A DNA stretch of 64,000 nt from Lacrimispora xylanisolvens (GCF_002934545.1 NZ_PTJA01000019.1:1-64000), one strand, 5' to 3'. Shown: positions 24,658-34,747, numbered from the stretch's first letter. A program made the numbers and translations. Notes: generated from the letters alone by a model not told the origin.

Positions 24658-25575
24658 ATGAGCAAGATCGCATTTATTTTCCCAGGCCAGGGCGCACAGT
24701 ACTGCGGTATGGGCCAGGATTTTTATGAGCAGACAGCAACTGGAAAAGAAATTTTTGATATGGCTTCCGGACTTTTAGATTTTTCACTGCCGGAACTCTG
24801 CTTTGAGAAGAATGACCGTCTGGATATTACAGAATATACACAGGCAGCCATGGTGACCACAGGGATCGCCATGATGAGGGTTCTGGAAGAAAAAACAGGA
24901 ATCAGACCGGATGTGACGGCTGGTTTAAGCCTGGGAGAATATTGCGCACTTGCAGCAGCAGGAGTCATGAGCGACAGGGATGCAATCTTAACTGTCAGAC
25001 AGAGAGGAATTCTTATGCAGGAAGCAGTTCCTGCCGGTCTGGGAGCAATGGCAGCAGTTCTTTCTTTGGATGCGGCTAAAATTGAAGAGGTTTTAAGCCA
25101 GATCGACGGAGTTCAGATTGCAAATTATAACTGCCCCGGGCAGATTGTTATATCAGGTAAGAAAGAAGCTGTTGAGGAAGCCGGAGAGAAGCTTCTGGCA
25201 GCAGGAGCAAAGAGAGTCATTGGCTTAAATGTAAGCGGACCGTTCCACTCAGCCATGCTGACGCAGGCAGGTGAAAAACTTGGTGCCGTGCTTGAGAACA
25301 TAGAGATTCATAAACCTGTGATTCCCTATGTAGCAAATGTAACAGCCCAGTATGTGACAGAGGCAGATGAAGTTAAGCCTTTACTGATCCGACAGGTATC
25401 TTCTTCCGTGCGTTTCCAGCAAAGTGTGGAAGCCATGTTAAAAGATGGAGTGGATACATTTGTAGAAATAGGACCAGGAAAAACACTGGCTGGATTTATT
25501 AAGAAGATAACGAGAGATGCGAAAGTCTTTAATATAGAAAAACTGGAAGATATAGATAAGTTAAAGGAAATTTAA
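24658..25575 (+). CDS. fabD: malonyl-CoA:ACP transacylase
   Basis: 305 aa. FPGQGAQYCGMGQDF at the N terminus; the active-site serine lies in AGLSLGEYCAL (about S91), and the catalytic His in GPFHSAML (about 198). It transfers malonyl from CoA to ACP. Start ATG 24658 has AGAGGAG 9 nt upstream; ATG 24652 is possible. Confidence 0.96.
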   Translation: MSKIAFIFPGQGAQYCGMGQDFYEQTATGKEIFDMASGLLDFSLPELCFEKNDRLDITEYTQAAMVTTGIAMMRVLEEKTGIRPDVTAGLSLGEYCALAAAGVMSDRDAILTVRQRGILMQEAVPAGLGAMAAVLSLDAAKIEEVLSQIDGVQIANYNCPGQIVISGKKEAVEEAGEKLLAAGAKRVIGLNVSGPFHSAMLTQAGEKLGAVLENIEIHKPVIPYVANVTAQYVTEADEVKPLLIRQVSSSVRFQQSVEAMLKDGVDTFVEIGPGKTLAGFIKKITRDAKVFNIEKLEDIDKLKEI

Positions 25576-25591
25576 GGGGAGGTGACAGGAT

Positions 25592-26332
25592 ATGTTAGAT
25601 GGTAAAATAGCGGTGGTCACTGGTGCCAGCAGAGGAATCGGAAGAGCAATTGCGTTCAGGCTGGGACTGGAACGAGCTACTGTAATAGTCAATTATAATG
25701 GATCAGAAGAAAAAGCACTTCAGGTAGTAAAAGAGATTGAAGAAAAAGGCGGTAAAGCAGAAGCGATTGCCTGTAATGTATCGGATTATGAAGCTTGTGG
25801 AGCTTTCCTTGAAGGAGTCATTAAGAAATATGGGAAGCTGGATATTCTCATTAATAATGCAGGTATTACAAGAGATAATCTTCTTATGAAAATGTCGGAA
25901 GAAGAGTTTGATGCAGTCATCAATACCAACTTAAAAGGGGTATTTAACTGTATGAAGCATGTTTCCCGTCAGATGATCAAACAAAGAGGCGGCAGAATCA
26001 TCAACATTTCATCTGTATCCGGAATTCTTGGAAATGCAGGTCAGGCAAATTACTGTGCGGCAAAAGCAGGAGTCATCGGAATGACAAAATCATTTGCCAG
26101 AGAATCTGCCAGCAGAGGTATTACTGTAAATGCCATAGCACCAGGATACATTCAGACAGATATGACAGATGTGCTGTCTGATTCTGTAAAAGAGGCAACT
26201 CTTAATCAGATTCCCATGAAACGTTTTGGAACGCCGGAAGATATTGCGGCAGCGGCCGTATTTCTTGCATCAGACCCGGCTGGTTATATCACAGGTCAGG
26301 TCATCAGTGTAGATGGCGGAATGGCTATGTAA
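25592..26332 (+). CDS. fabG: 3-oxoacyl-ACP reductase
   Basis: 246 aa short-chain dehydrogenase. NADPH-binding [12 protein letters not shown] (10-21), [10 protein letters not shown], catalytic Ser in INISSVSG, and Tyr/Lys in YCAAKAG. It reduces beta-ketoacyl-ACP. GGGGAGGTGA precedes the ATG. Confidence 0.97.
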   Translation: MLDGKIAVVTGASRGIGRAIAFRLGLERATVIVNYNGSEEKALQVVKEIEEKGGKAEAIACNVSDYEACGAFLEGVIKKYGKLDILINNAGITRDNLLMKMSEEEFDAVINTNLKGVFNCMKHVSRQMIKQRGGRIINISSVSGILGNAGQANYCAAKAGVIGMTKSFARESASRGITVNAIAPGYIQTDMTDVLSDSVKEATLNQIPMKRFGTPEDIAAAAVFLASDPAGYITGQVISVDGGMAM

Positions 26333-26348
26333 AAAGGAGAAAAACGGT

Positions 26349-27587
26349 ATGAATAGAAGAGTGGTAGTAACCGGAATGGGAGCAATAACTCCTATTGGCA
26401 AGGATGTAGAAAGTTTCTGGAACGGACTGAAGGAAAAAAAGGTGGGAATCGCGCCTATTACTCAGTTTGACACAACAGAATATAAAGCCACACTGGCCGC
26501 AGAAGTTAAGGATTTTGATCCGAAGGAGTATATGGATCCAAAGGCAGCCAAACGAATGGAACGTTTTGCACAGTTTGCAGTTGCAGCTACAAAGGAAGCT
26601 CTTGAAATGTCAGGTATTGATATGGAAAAGGAAGATCCTTATCGCGTGGGCGTTAGTGTAGGTTCCGGGATTGGAAGCTTACAGGCCTTAGAGCGGGAAC
26701 ATAAAAAGTTATTAGAGAAAGGTCCGGGCAGAGTCAATCCTCTTTTGGTACCCATGATGATATCCAATATGGCAGCAGGAAATGTGGGGATTCAGTTCGG
26801 ATTAAAGGGTAAGTGCATCAATGTGGTTACGGCCTGTGCTACGGGAACCCATTCCATCGGAGAGGCGTTCCGATCCATCCAGTATGGGGAAGTGGATGTG
26901 ATGGTGGCAGGAGGTGCGGAAGCCAGCATTTCACCAATCGGTGTGGCCGGATTTACGGCTCTTACTGCACTTACTACTTCAGATGATCCGCTCCGTGCTT
27001 CCATCCCATTTGATAAGGACAGAAGCGGCTTTGTTATGGGTGAGGGTGCTGGCGTTGTGATATTGGAAGAACTGGAACACGCGCTTTCCAGAAATGCCGT
27101 TATCTACGGAGAAGTAGTTGGTTACGGGTCTACCTGTGATGCATACCATATTACCTCTCCAGCAGAGGACGGAAGCGGTGCTGCGAGAGCCATGACTGAG
27201 GCGATGAAAGATGCCGGCATTAAAGCGGAAGATCTTGATTATGTCAATGCTCATGGAACCAGCACTCATCACAACGACTTATTTGAAACTATGGCAATTA
27301 AAGCTGCTTTAGGCGATCATGCAAAAAATGTAAGAATCAGTTCTACAAAATCCATGATTGGCCATCTTCTTGGCGCGGCAGGCGGTGTGGAGTTCATTGC
27401 CTGTGTGAAATCCATTCAGGATGGATTTATTCATGCCACTGCCGGTCTGGAAGAAGAAGGCGAAGGTTGTGATCTAAACTATACAAAGGGTGAGGGCGTT
27501 TCCTGTGACGTGACTTATGCTATCAGCAATTCCCTGGGCTTTGGTGGTCATAATGCCAGCATTCTTGTAAAGAAGTATGAACAGTAG
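26349..27587 (+). CDS. fabF: beta-ketoacyl-ACP synthase II
   Basis: 412 aa elongating condensing enzyme. The Cys-His-His set is visible: C163 in VVTACATGTHS, His in VNAHGTSTHHND and His in MIGHLLGAAGG. Start ATG 26349 is supported by AAAGGAG; the frame opens 12 codons earlier inside the fabG end. It carries out chain elongation, including long and possibly unsaturated chains. Confidence 0.97.
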   Translation: MNRRVVVTGMGAITPIGKDVESFWNGLKEKKVGIAPITQFDTTEYKATLAAEVKDFDPKEYMDPKAAKRMERFAQFAVAATKEALEMSGIDMEKEDPYRVGVSVGSGIGSLQALEREHKKLLEKGPGRVNPLLVPMMISNMAAGNVGIQFGLKGKCINVVTACATGTHSIGEAFRSIQYGEVDVMVAGGAEASISPIGVAGFTALTALTTSDDPLRASIPFDKDRSGFVMGEGAGVVILEELEHALSRNAVIYGEVVGYGSTCDAYHITSPAEDGSGAARAMTEAMKDAGIKAEDLDYVNAHGTSTHHNDLFETMAIKAALGDHAKNVRISSTKSMIGHLLGAAGGVEFIACVKSIQDGFIHATAGLEEEGEGCDLNYTKGEGVSCDVTYAISNSLGFGGHNASILVKKYEQ

Positions 27588-27599
27588 GAGGCAGTCATA

Positions 27600-28073
27600 A
27601 TGGAAATCAATGATGTGATCAGACTGATGGAGGCCGTTTCACAGCAGGGTCTCACCAGTTTTAAGCTGGAAGAGGGTGACTTTAAGTTATCCATGAAGAA
27701 AGAAAAACAGATGGTGATTGCGGCAGAAGGCGATTATGTCCAGAGAAGTATGGAGATTCCTTCTTATGCCGTTTCCAATACGAAGGCTACAGCTCTGGAG
27801 AGCGGAATGGATCAGGCTAAGACGGAAGCGCTTGCTACTGATAATGTAGTATCCTCTCCCTTAGTAGGAACCTTTTACAACGCTTCTTCACCGGACAGCG
27901 CACCGTTTGTAAAGGCGGGAGATACGGTTAAGAAAGGCCAGACTCTTGGTATCATCGAAGCCATGAAACTGATGAATGAGATTGAATGTGAATACGATGG
28001 TGTGGTAGAAGCCGTTCTGGTTGGAAATGAAGATGTGGTGGAATACGGTCAGCCTCTGTTCCGTATCCGGTAG
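27600..28073 (+). CDS. accB: acetyl-CoA carboxylase biotin carboxyl carrier protein
   Basis: 157 aa. The C-terminal biotinyl domain has K123 in EAMKLMNEIE, the biotin attachment site, with the preceding SSPLVGTFYNASSP thumb region. The N-terminal half is a flexible linker rich in Ala, Ser and Thr. AGGAGG precedes the ATG. It is followed by a hairpin terminator inside the operon. Confidence 0.97.
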   Translation: MEINDVIRLMEAVSQQGLTSFKLEEGDFKLSMKKEKQMVIAAEGDYVQRSMEIPSYAVSNTKATALESGMDQAKTEALATDNVVSSPLVGTFYNASSPDSAPFVKAGDTVKKGQTLGIIEAMKLMNEIECEYDGVVEAVLVGNEDVVEYGQPLFRIR

Positions 28074-28088
28074 ACGATTGTAAAATCT

Positions 28089-28118
28089 AAGAGAGGTCCA
28101 GGGTCGGACCTCTCTTTT
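28089..28118 (+). terminator. internal terminator/attenuator between accB and fabZ
   Basis: AAGAGAGGTCC pairs fully with GGACCTCTCTT around a 6-nt loop and ends in TTTT. It lies inside the otherwise tightly packed FAS operon. The short T run suggests partial termination, giving lower levels of the distal genes. Confidence 0.8.
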
Positions 28119-28135
28119 GAACATAAGGAGATAGT

Positions 28136-28561
28136 ATGATGTTAGGTATAAAAGAGATTCAGGAGATTATTCCACACAGACATCCGTTTTTATTGGTAGA
28201 CTGCATTGAAGAACTGGTACCGGGAGAAAAAGCTGTCGGATATAAATGTGTCACTTATGATGAGTCCTTTTTCCGGGGACATTTTCCGGAGGAACCGGTT
28301 ATGCCAGGTGTTTTAATCATTGAAGCGCTGGCTCAGGTTGGAGCGGTTGCTATATTAAGCATGGAAGAGAATAAGGGAAAAATCGCTTATTTCGGGGCAA
28401 TTGACAAGGCTAAATTTAAACAGAAAGTATATCCTGGAAGTAAGATTAAACTGGACTGTGAAATTATTAGAAAAAAGGGTCCGGTAGGAGTTGGGAAAGC
28501 GGTTGCCACTGTAGACGGTAAAATCGCTGCCAGCGCTGAACTGACATTTATGATTGGGTAG
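28136..28561 (+). CDS. fabZ: 3-hydroxyacyl-ACP dehydratase
   Basis: 141 aa hot-dog fold enzyme. [12 protein letters not shown] contains the catalytic His, and [23 protein letters not shown] carries the catalytic Glu helix. It dehydrates beta-hydroxyacyl-ACP. AAGGAG lies before two adjacent ATG codons at 28136 and 28139, either of which may be used. Confidence 0.96.
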   Translation: MMLGIKEIQEIIPHRHPFLLVDCIEELVPGEKAVGYKCVTYDESFFRGHFPEEPVMPGVLIIEALAQVGAVAILSMEENKGKIAYFGAIDKAKFKQKVYPGSKIKLDCEIIRKKGPVGVGKAVATVDGKIAASAELTFMIG

Positions 28562-28571
28562 GTGGAGACCG

Positions 28572-29924
28572 ATGTTTGATAAGATTTTAATTGCCAACCG
28601 CGGTGAGATTGCGGTAAGAATCATAAGAGCATGCAGGGAGATGGGAATTAAAACGGTTGCTGTGTACTCGGAAGCGGATCGGGAAAGCCTTCATACCCTT
28701 CTGGCAGATGAAGCCATCTGCATCGGACCGGCACCGTCCACACAGAGCTATTTAAATATGGAACGGATTCTCACTGCTACCGTAGCCATGAAGGCAGACG
28801 CTATTCACCCGGGATTTGGATTTCTTTCTGAGAACGCAAGGTTTGCAGAACTCTGTCAGAAATGCAACATTACCTTTATCGGACCAGATGCCGGAATTAT
28901 CAATAAAATGGGAAATAAATCGGAAGCCAGAAAAACCATGATGGAAGCAGGTGTTCCGGTAGTGCCAGGCGGAAAGGAAGCCGTTCATCACGTAGAAGAA
29001 GCCAGACAAATGGCAGAGCGGATCGGTTTTCCGGTTATGATCAAGGCATCATCAGGCGGCGGCGGAAAAGGGATGCGTATTTCAAGGAGCATGGAAGACT
29101 TTGAAGCCAATTTTAAAAATGCACAGATGGAATCGATAAAAGGATTTTCCGATGATACCATGTACATTGAGAAATATATTGAAAAGCCGAGACATATTGA
29201 ATTTCAGATACTTGCAGACCAGATGGGTCATGTGATTCATCTGGGAGAACGGGATTGTTCGATTCAAAGGCGTCACCAGAAGGTTCTGGAGGAATCCCCT
29301 TCAGCTGCAATTTCTGAGGAGCTTCGCCAGCAGATGGGCGAGGTTGCAGTACGTGCAGCAAAGGCAGTAGGCTATGTAAATGCAGGTACCATTGAGTTTT
29401 TGCTGGATAAGGATAAGAATTTTTACTTTATGGAGATGAATACAAGAATTCAGGTGGAGCATCCGGTAACAGAAATGGTAACCGGACTGGATCTCATAAA
29501 AGAACAGATCCGCATTGCAGCCGGTGAACCCCTTAGTGTTTCACAGCCTGATATTAGAATTTCCGGTCATGCCATTGAATGCAGAATTAATGCAGAAAAT
29601 CCATCAAAAAACTTTATGCCATGTCCTGGACTGATTAAAAATGTTCACGTACCGGGAGGCAATGGTGTGCGGATTGATACCCACATTTACAATGATTATA
29701 AGGTTCCTGCAAATTATGATTCCATGCTGATGAAGCTGATCGTCCATGGGAAAGACCGTACGGAAGCCATTGCCAAGATGAGAAGCGCCCTTGGGGAGCT
29801 TATTATTGAAGGAATTGAAACAAATATAGATTTTCAGTTTGACATATTAAGTCATGATGCATATCGGGATGGTGATGTGGATACAGACTTTATTCCCAAA
29901 TTCTTCCCGGATTATGTCCGGTAA
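28572..29924 (+). CDS. accC: acetyl-CoA carboxylase biotin carboxylase subunit
   Basis: 450 aa ATP-grasp enzyme. [20 protein letters not shown] at the N terminus, the glycine-rich lid [28 protein letters not shown] and [16 protein letters not shown] are all diagnostic. It carboxylates biotin on AccB using ATP and bicarbonate. Start at 28572 is supported by GGTGGAG. Confidence 0.97.
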   Translation: MFDKILIANRGEIAVRIIRACREMGIKTVAVYSEADRESLHTLLADEAICIGPAPSTQSYLNMERILTATVAMKADAIHPGFGFLSENARFAELCQKCNITFIGPDAGIINKMGNKSEARKTMMEAGVPVVPGGKEAVHHVEEARQMAERIGFPVMIKASSGGGGKGMRISRSMEDFEANFKNAQMESIKGFSDDTMYIEKYIEKPRHIEFQILADQMGHVIHLGERDCSIQRRHQKVLEESPSAAISEELRQQMGEVAVRAAKAVGYVNAGTIEFLLDKDKNFYFMEMNTRIQVEHPVTEMVTGLDLIKEQIRIAAGEPLSVSQPDIRISGHAIECRINAENPSKNFMPCPGLIKNVHVPGGNGVRIDTHIYNDYKVPANYDSMLMKLIVHGKDRTEAIAKMRSALGELIIEGIETNIDFQFDILSHDAYRDGDVDTDFIPKFFPDYVR

Positions 29925-29945
29925 ACAGGGAGAGGAGCAGATCTT

Positions 29946-31670
29946 ATGTTAAAAGAAATGTTTAAGAAAACTTATACCCTGATTGACAGCAAATACAGGA
30001 CGGTGGAGAAGACCGGAGAACCAAATATTCCGGAGGGGCTTTGGAAAAAGTGCAATAAATGCTGTCAGCCAATCTATGCGGAGGATGTTAGAAACAATCA
30101 TTACGTCTGCCCAAAGTGTAAGGGATACTTCAGAGTTCACGCTTTTCAGAGAATTGAGATGACAGCAGATCCAGGGACCTTTGAAGAATGGGATAAAGAG
30201 ATGGAATTTGAAAATCCTCTTGATTTTCCGGGATATGAAAAGAAGATTGCTGCAGCAAGAGAAAAGACAGGACTGTCAGAAGCCATTGTAACCGGTGTTT
30301 GTGAAATTAACGGACTAAAAGCTGTGATTGGTGTCTGTGATGCAGGGTTTATTATGAGCAGCATGGGGCATGCAGTAGGAGAAAAGATCGCCAGAGCTGT
30401 TGAGCGTGCAACTGCTGAGAAACTTCCTGTAATTTTATTCGCCTGTTCTGGTGGAGCCAGAATGCAGGAGGGAATCGTGTCCTTAATGCAGATGGCGAAA
30501 ACTTCTGCAGCATTAAAACGCCATCATAAGGCAGGGCAGCTTTATATCAGTGTTCTTACTGATCCTACAACCGGAGGTGTCACCGCTAGTTTTGCTATGC
30601 TTGGAGATATTATTCTGGCTGAACCAGGGGCTTTAATCGGTTTTGCAGGCCCCCGGGTTATTGAACAGACAATTGGCCAGAAACTGCCGGAAGGCTTTCA
30701 GCGGGCTGAATTTTTACTGGAACATGGATTTGTTGATAAGATCGTTCCAAGAGAAGAGATGAAGGAGATATTAACTTCTATCTTAAAGCTCCACAATCCC
30801 CACAACAAGGAATGTTTTTGTGTGGATAACCAGGAAACAAATGAAAACGCCTGTGGAAAAAAGAGTGGGTTCTGGCCAAAGAAAACTAAACGGAGCCCAT
30901 GGGATACGGTGCAGCTGTCAAGAAGTGCGGACCGCCCGGTAGCTTCGGATTATATTCATCAGCTCTTTGATGATTTTATGGAGTTTGCAGGAGACCGTTA
31001 TTTTAAAGATGACGGGGCAATTGTAGGCGGAATTGCCTCCTTTCATGGAATGCCTGTCACTGTGATCGGGCAGGAAAAAGGTAAGAATACAAAAGATAAC
31101 ATCAGGCGTAATTTTGGTATGCCTTCACCAGAGGGTTACAGAAAAGCCTTAAGGCTGATGAAACAGGCAGAAAGCTTTAATCGCCCCATTATCTGTTTTG
31201 TGGATACACCGGGAGCGTTCTGCGGTCTTGAAGCAGAGGAGCGGGGGCAGGGAGAAGCCATTGCCAGAAACTTATTTGAAATGGCAGATTTAACAGTACC
31301 GGTACTTTCCATTGTAATTGGAGAGGGCGGAAGCGGAGGTGCTCTTGCCATGGCAGTTGGAAATGAAGTCTGGATGATGGAGAACTCCATTTATTCCATT
31401 CTGTCACCGGAAGGCTTCGCCTCTATATTGTATAAAGATAGTAAAAAAGCAAATGATGCAGCCAGAGTCATGAAGATTACGGCTAAGGATCTGATGGATC
31501 TTGGTCTTATTGAACGGGTAATACCGGAGGAAGAGCCTGCCTGTGCAGAAAATATTTCGGAGATTGCCAGGGAGATGGACCGGGCAATGATAGAGTTTTT
31601 TGCCGGATACCTTACTATGACGAAAGAAGAATTGACAAATCAAAGATATGATAGATTTAGGAGAATGTGA
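29946..31670 (+). CDS. accDA: fused acetyl-CoA carboxylase carboxyltransferase, beta-alpha (AccD-AccA)
   Basis: 574 aa single chain. The N-terminal part is AccD: zinc ribbon cysteines C36, C39, C55 and C58, then [11 protein letters not shown] and a crotonase core. A linker of about 40 residues near 280-320, with extra Cys/Asn/Lys, joins the AccA part ([55 protein letters not shown]). No stop or frameshift lies between, so the usual two subunits are covalently joined. It transfers the carboxyl group from biotin to acetyl-CoA to give malonyl-CoA. Its stop overlaps the next start. Confidence 0.95.
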   Translation: MLKEMFKKTYTLIDSKYRTVEKTGEPNIPEGLWKKCNKCCQPIYAEDVRNNHYVCPKCKGYFRVHAFQRIEMTADPGTFEEWDKEMEFENPLDFPGYEKKIAAAREKTGLSEAIVTGVCEINGLKAVIGVCDAGFIMSSMGHAVGEKIARAVERATAEKLPVILFACSGGARMQEGIVSLMQMAKTSAALKRHHKAGQLYISVLTDPTTGGVTASFAMLGDIILAEPGALIGFAGPRVIEQTIGQKLPEGFQRAEFLLEHGFVDKIVPREEMKEILTSILKLHNPHNKECFCVDNQETNENACGKKSGFWPKKTKRSPWDTVQLSRSADRPVASDYIHQLFDDFMEFAGDRYFKDDGAIVGGIASFHGMPVTVIGQEKGKNTKDNIRRNFGMPSPEGYRKALRLMKQAESFNRPIICFVDTPGAFCGLEAEERGQGEAIARNLFEMADLTVPVLSIVIGEGGSGGALAMAVGNEVWMMENSIYSILSPEGFASILYKDSKKANDAARVMKITAKDLMDLGLIERVIPEEEPACAENISEIAREMDRAMIEFFAGYLTMTKEELTNQRYDRFRRM

Positions 31671-32791
31671 TGGGAACATTAAAACCATTGGTAATAGGAG
31701 ATCTGGTGGCAAAATATCCGGTAATTCAGGGTGGAATGGGAGTTGGAATCAGCCTTTCCTCTCTTGCAGGAGCTGTGGCTAAGGCAGGAGGAGTTGGTAT
31801 CATTTCAACGGCTCAGATTGGTTTTAAACAGCCCGATTTCCTTAAGAATCCCCTGGAAGCCAATTTACGTGCGATTGGTGAGGAAATGAAGAAAGCCAGG
31901 GAGATTGCTCCAGAGGGAATTATAGGCTTTAATATTATGGTTGCCACCAAGAATTATGCAAGCTATGTGAAAAAAGCGGTGATAGCGGGTGCTGATATTA
32001 TTATTTCAGGGGCCGGTCTTCCTGTAAGTCTTCCAGAGTATGTGGCGGAAGCTGCAGAAGAAGCTGGAATTAAACTGAAAACAAAAATTGCCCCCATTGT
32101 TTCTACTGTAAAGTCTGCTATGGTTATCTGTAAGATGTGGGACCGTAAATTTAACCAGGCTCCGGATCTGGTTGTTGTGGAAGGCCCACTGGCAGGCGGC
32201 CATCTGGGATTCTCCAGAGAAGACTTATCAGAACTGGGTGTTGATACAGAAGACGTGGAACACACCTTTCAACAGGCGAAATATGATGAAGAGGTAAGGG
32301 GTATCATACGCCTTGTAAGAGAGTATGGGGAAAAGTATAATAAAGTAATACCGGTAGTAACCGCAGGCGGAATCTATACCCATGAGGATGTCATGCATCA
32401 GATTGATCTGGGTGCTGACGGTGTCCAGGTTGCAACCCGGTTTGTCACAACCCGGGAATGCGATGCTCCGGAGGAATTTAAGGAAGCTTATATAAAGTCA
32501 TCCAAAGAGGATATTGTCATTACAAAAAGTCCCGTTGGAATGCCAGGAAGAGCCATAAAAAATCCGTTTTTGGATCATGTGGCCAATACCCCCTTTAAAC
32601 TGGAACACTGCTACGATTGTCTGGAGAAGTGTGACAGAAAAACCATACCCTACTGCATTACAAAAGCCTTAATTTCATCGGCGGAAGGAAGAACCGAGGA
32701 TGGACTGGTATTTTGCGGCAGCAATGCTTACCGGGCAGAGAAGATGGAAACGGTTGATGAAGTAATGAAAGATCTTGTTTTTGGAGAATAA
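31670..32791 (+). CDS. NPD/nitronate monooxygenase-like flavoprotein with four-Cys motif (candidate FabX-like enzyme)
   Basis: 373 aa FMN TIM-barrel protein of the 2-nitropropane dioxygenase family: YPVIQGGMGVGIS, EGPLAGGHLGF with the usual catalytic His, and TAGGIYTHEDVMHQIDLGADGVQVATRF. Unlike FabK it carries C314, C317, C321 and C329 (CX2CX3CX7C) near the C terminus, a plausible Fe-S or metal site. Its start overlaps the accDA stop, so it belongs to the FAS operon. Helicobacter FabX is an NPD-family FMN enzyme with a 4Fe-4S cluster that makes unsaturated acyl-ACP. A similar role here is an inference from family, cysteines and operon. The ribosome site AGGAG supports ATG 31670. Confidence 0.8.
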   Translation: MGTLKPLVIGDLVAKYPVIQGGMGVGISLSSLAGAVAKAGGVGIISTAQIGFKQPDFLKNPLEANLRAIGEEMKKAREIAPEGIIGFNIMVATKNYASYVKKAVIAGADIIISGAGLPVSLPEYVAEAAEEAGIKLKTKIAPIVSTVKSAMVICKMWDRKFNQAPDLVVVEGPLAGGHLGFSREDLSELGVDTEDVEHTFQQAKYDEEVRGIIRLVREYGEKYNKVIPVVTAGGIYTHEDVMHQIDLGADGVQVATRFVTTRECDAPEEFKEAYIKSSKEDIVITKSPVGMPGRAIKNPFLDHVANTPFKLEHCYDCLEKCDRKTIPYCITKALISSAEGRTEDGLVFCGSNAYRAEKMETVDEVMKDLVFGE

Positions 32792-32855
32792 CATTTCATA
32801 AACTCTTCTTTTTAGGAATAGGATAAAAAGAAAACATGGAAATGTGGAGTGATGG

Positions 32856-33473
32856 ATGTTAAATTATCTCTGGGCATTTATGCTATTGATAGGAGTTATC
32901 TGGGGAGCACTTCATGGTAATTTAAGTGCTGTAACAGACGGAGCTTTAACTTCTGCAAAGGAAGCGGTGATGCTGTGCATTACCATGCTTGGAATTATGT
33001 CTTTCTGGACCGGACTGATGGAGATCGGAAGGAAATCAGGGCTGATTGAACGGTTATCTGCCAAAATGGGGCCAGTGCTTCATTTCTTGTTTCCAAAGAT
33101 ACCTGAAAAGCATCCTTCCCTGGAGTATATTTCTACCAATATTATTGCAAACATTCTGGGCCTGGGATGGGCAGCCACACCTGCTGGTCTGAAGGCAATG
33201 GAATCATTAAAGGATTTAGAGGAGACCAGAAGAAAAGAGTATTCTCAGGGGAAAAAAATCCCCAAACCGGTTTCCGATGGTACTGCCAATAATGAAATGT
33301 GCACATTTATGATTATTAACATATCGTCGCTCCAGTTAATCCCTGTCAATATGATTGCTTACAGAAGCCAGTATGGCAGTCTTGATCCAACAGCAATTGT
33401 AGGGCCAGCCATTGCAGCAACCTTGTTTTCAACGGTAATCGGTGTTGCTTTGTGTAAGCTGCTTGACCGGTGA
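32856..33473 (+). CDS. spmA: spore maturation protein A (nucleoside recognition/Gate domain)
   Basis: 205 aa membrane protein with about four to five hydrophobic helices. ITMLGIMSFWTGLMEIGRKSGL and NIIANILGLGWAATPAGLKAME match SpmA of Bacillus and Clostridium, which with SpmB helps dehydrate the spore core. A hairpin terminator follows directly and no spmB lies next to it. A 64-nt gap separates it from the FAS operon. Confidence 0.9.
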   Translation: MLNYLWAFMLLIGVIWGALHGNLSAVTDGALTSAKEAVMLCITMLGIMSFWTGLMEIGRKSGLIERLSAKMGPVLHFLFPKIPEKHPSLEYISTNIIANILGLGWAATPAGLKAMESLKDLEETRRKEYSQGKKIPKPVSDGTANNEMCTFMIINISSLQLIPVNMIAYRSQYGSLDPTAIVGPAIAATLFSTVIGVALCKLLDR

Positions 33474-33488
33474 TATCTTATCAGACTT

Positions 33489-33532
33489 AAAAAACCGCCG
33501 GTTCTCCAGACGATTGGAGGACCGGCGGTTTG
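33489..33532. terminator. bidirectional terminator between spmA and pectate lyase
   Basis: AAACCGCCGGT pairs with ACCGGCGGTTT, with an inner CTCCA/TGGAG stem. The A run at 33489-33494 gives a T tract for the minus-strand lyase transcript; the plus side has a weaker tail. Confidence 0.88.
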
Positions 33533-33535
33533 TAT

Positions 33536-34558
33536 TTATTTGGTGTTAAAAGAGCAGTTTACGACTGTAGCGCCCACAATCACATCTTTACTTGCACCGC
33601 CGCTGGAGATGCAGTCTGAAAACTTATGAGTTCCTGAGGAAGGAGTTTTTGGGAAGTAGAAATTAACGTTGTTATTCTTTGCCGTACAATTTTTGAGAGT
33701 GATATAACCAGTATTGTTATTCTGGTCATATCCTCTTTTTTTATTGCCAATGGCAACGCAGCCTTCCAGATAATGGTTGTCGCTGGTATAGTTTCCGCCT
33801 ACTTTAAAGCCCTGTCCGTTTCCATCGCCTTTTCCGTTGTAAGAGGCTTCGCAGTTATATAATTTAACGGCATTGCCTGCGGAATAGAAATCAAAGCCGT
33901 CATCAGAATTGTTAAGAGCATTACAGTTTCTAAATACATTGCCGCTTCCGATGCTTAACTTGGCTGCAAAACCATCTGCATTCTCTCCATTGGTCTTGGA
34001 GTCGTAGTTATAAGTAGAGGTAACACGGGTGATTTCATTATTGTATGCCCCGTTGCTCATCTGAAGGCCGGTGTCTCCACATTTAGTAATGAAGCAGTCT
34101 GTAATCTTATTGTTGCCTCCGATGATATGAATTCCGTTATCTCCCGCGTTCTGAATGGTAAGTCCAGATATAACCCAATAGTTTCCTGTAATCTGAAAGC
34201 CTCTTGAGCTGTCAGCATATGGCTGGCTGGAGAAATCAACGACTGGCTTGTGACCGCTGTAATTCATAATCCGGATTGGTGAACCGGAAGTGCCGCTTTT
34301 ACTTAGTTTGTAGGTAGCAGATGATTTGTAAGTTCCATTCATTAAATAGATGGTAGTACCTGCGGACGCGTTGCCTAATGCCTTATCAATGGTCTTATAA
34401 GGCTTGTCCTTAGACTGTCCGTTATTGGAGTCGCTGCCGCTTGCAGAAACATAGTACTCCTTTGAAGCACCATGCGCTGGTGTGGGACTCATGACACATA
34501 AACTGGTGACCATAAAGCAGGTAGTGATAATACTGATGATTCTTTTTCCATTTCTCAT
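33536..34558 (-). CDS. secreted right-handed beta-helix pectate lyase (PL9-like)
   Basis: 340 aa. N-terminal Sec signal peptide with a likely cleavage after AHG (PTPAHG-ASKEYY). YYVSASGSDSNNGQSKDKPYKTIDKAL is the usual N-terminal cap of PL9/Pel9-type beta-helix proteins. Repeated coil segments (GDNGIHI, GDTGLQMS, NADGFAAKLSIGSGNVFRNC, NSDDGFDFYS) resemble the catalytic region of PelL/Pel9A, with several Asp residues placed for calcium binding. It should cleave polygalacturonate by beta-elimination outside the cell. No pectin-specific neighbours; the LplABC-type importer 16 kb away could take up its products, but that is speculative. Confidence 0.85.
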   Translation of the reverse strand: MRNGKRIISIITTCFMVTSLCVMSPTPAHGASKEYYVSASGSDSNNGQSKDKPYKTIDKALGNASAGTTIYLMNGTYKSSATYKLSKSGTSGSPIRIMNYSGHKPVVDFSSQPYADSSRGFQITGNYWVISGLTIQNAGDNGIHIIGGNNKITDCFITKCGDTGLQMSNGAYNNEITRVTSTYNYDSKTNGENADGFAAKLSIGSGNVFRNCNALNNSDDGFDFYSAGNAVKLYNCEASYNGKGDGNGQGFKVGGNYTSDNHYLEGCVAIGNKKRGYDQNNNTGYITLKNCTAKNNNVNFYFPKTPSSGTHKFSDCISSGGASKDVIVGATVVNCSFNTK

Positions 34559-34637
34559 TTTTTATCCCCTTTCATTCTATCTAGATTCCGTGCCAGTTAT
34601 TTGACCCGGTATTTCCAGCTGAATAAACTATAATTAG

Positions 34638-34666
34638 ATACTAAAATAGTAAAAAACAATTGTCAA
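34638..34666 (-). promoter_or_regulatory. promoter of pectate lyase gene
   Basis: On the minus strand a consensus TTGACA, a 17-nt spacer, then TAGTAT. The rest of the 256-nt gap is AT-rich and ends in the terminator at 34748. Confidence 0.7.
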
Positions 34667-34747
34667 TAAAAAAGAAAGGGATATTTAAACTATTCCAAAA
34701 TGTCATAAAGAATACTATAATTATCAAGCGAATCAGATATAAAAAAT

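Noticed and set aside
31667-32791. A second fabK
   Set aside because: The protein groups with FabK only at the level of the NPD fold; it is longer, has a different active-site context and carries the four-cysteine motif.
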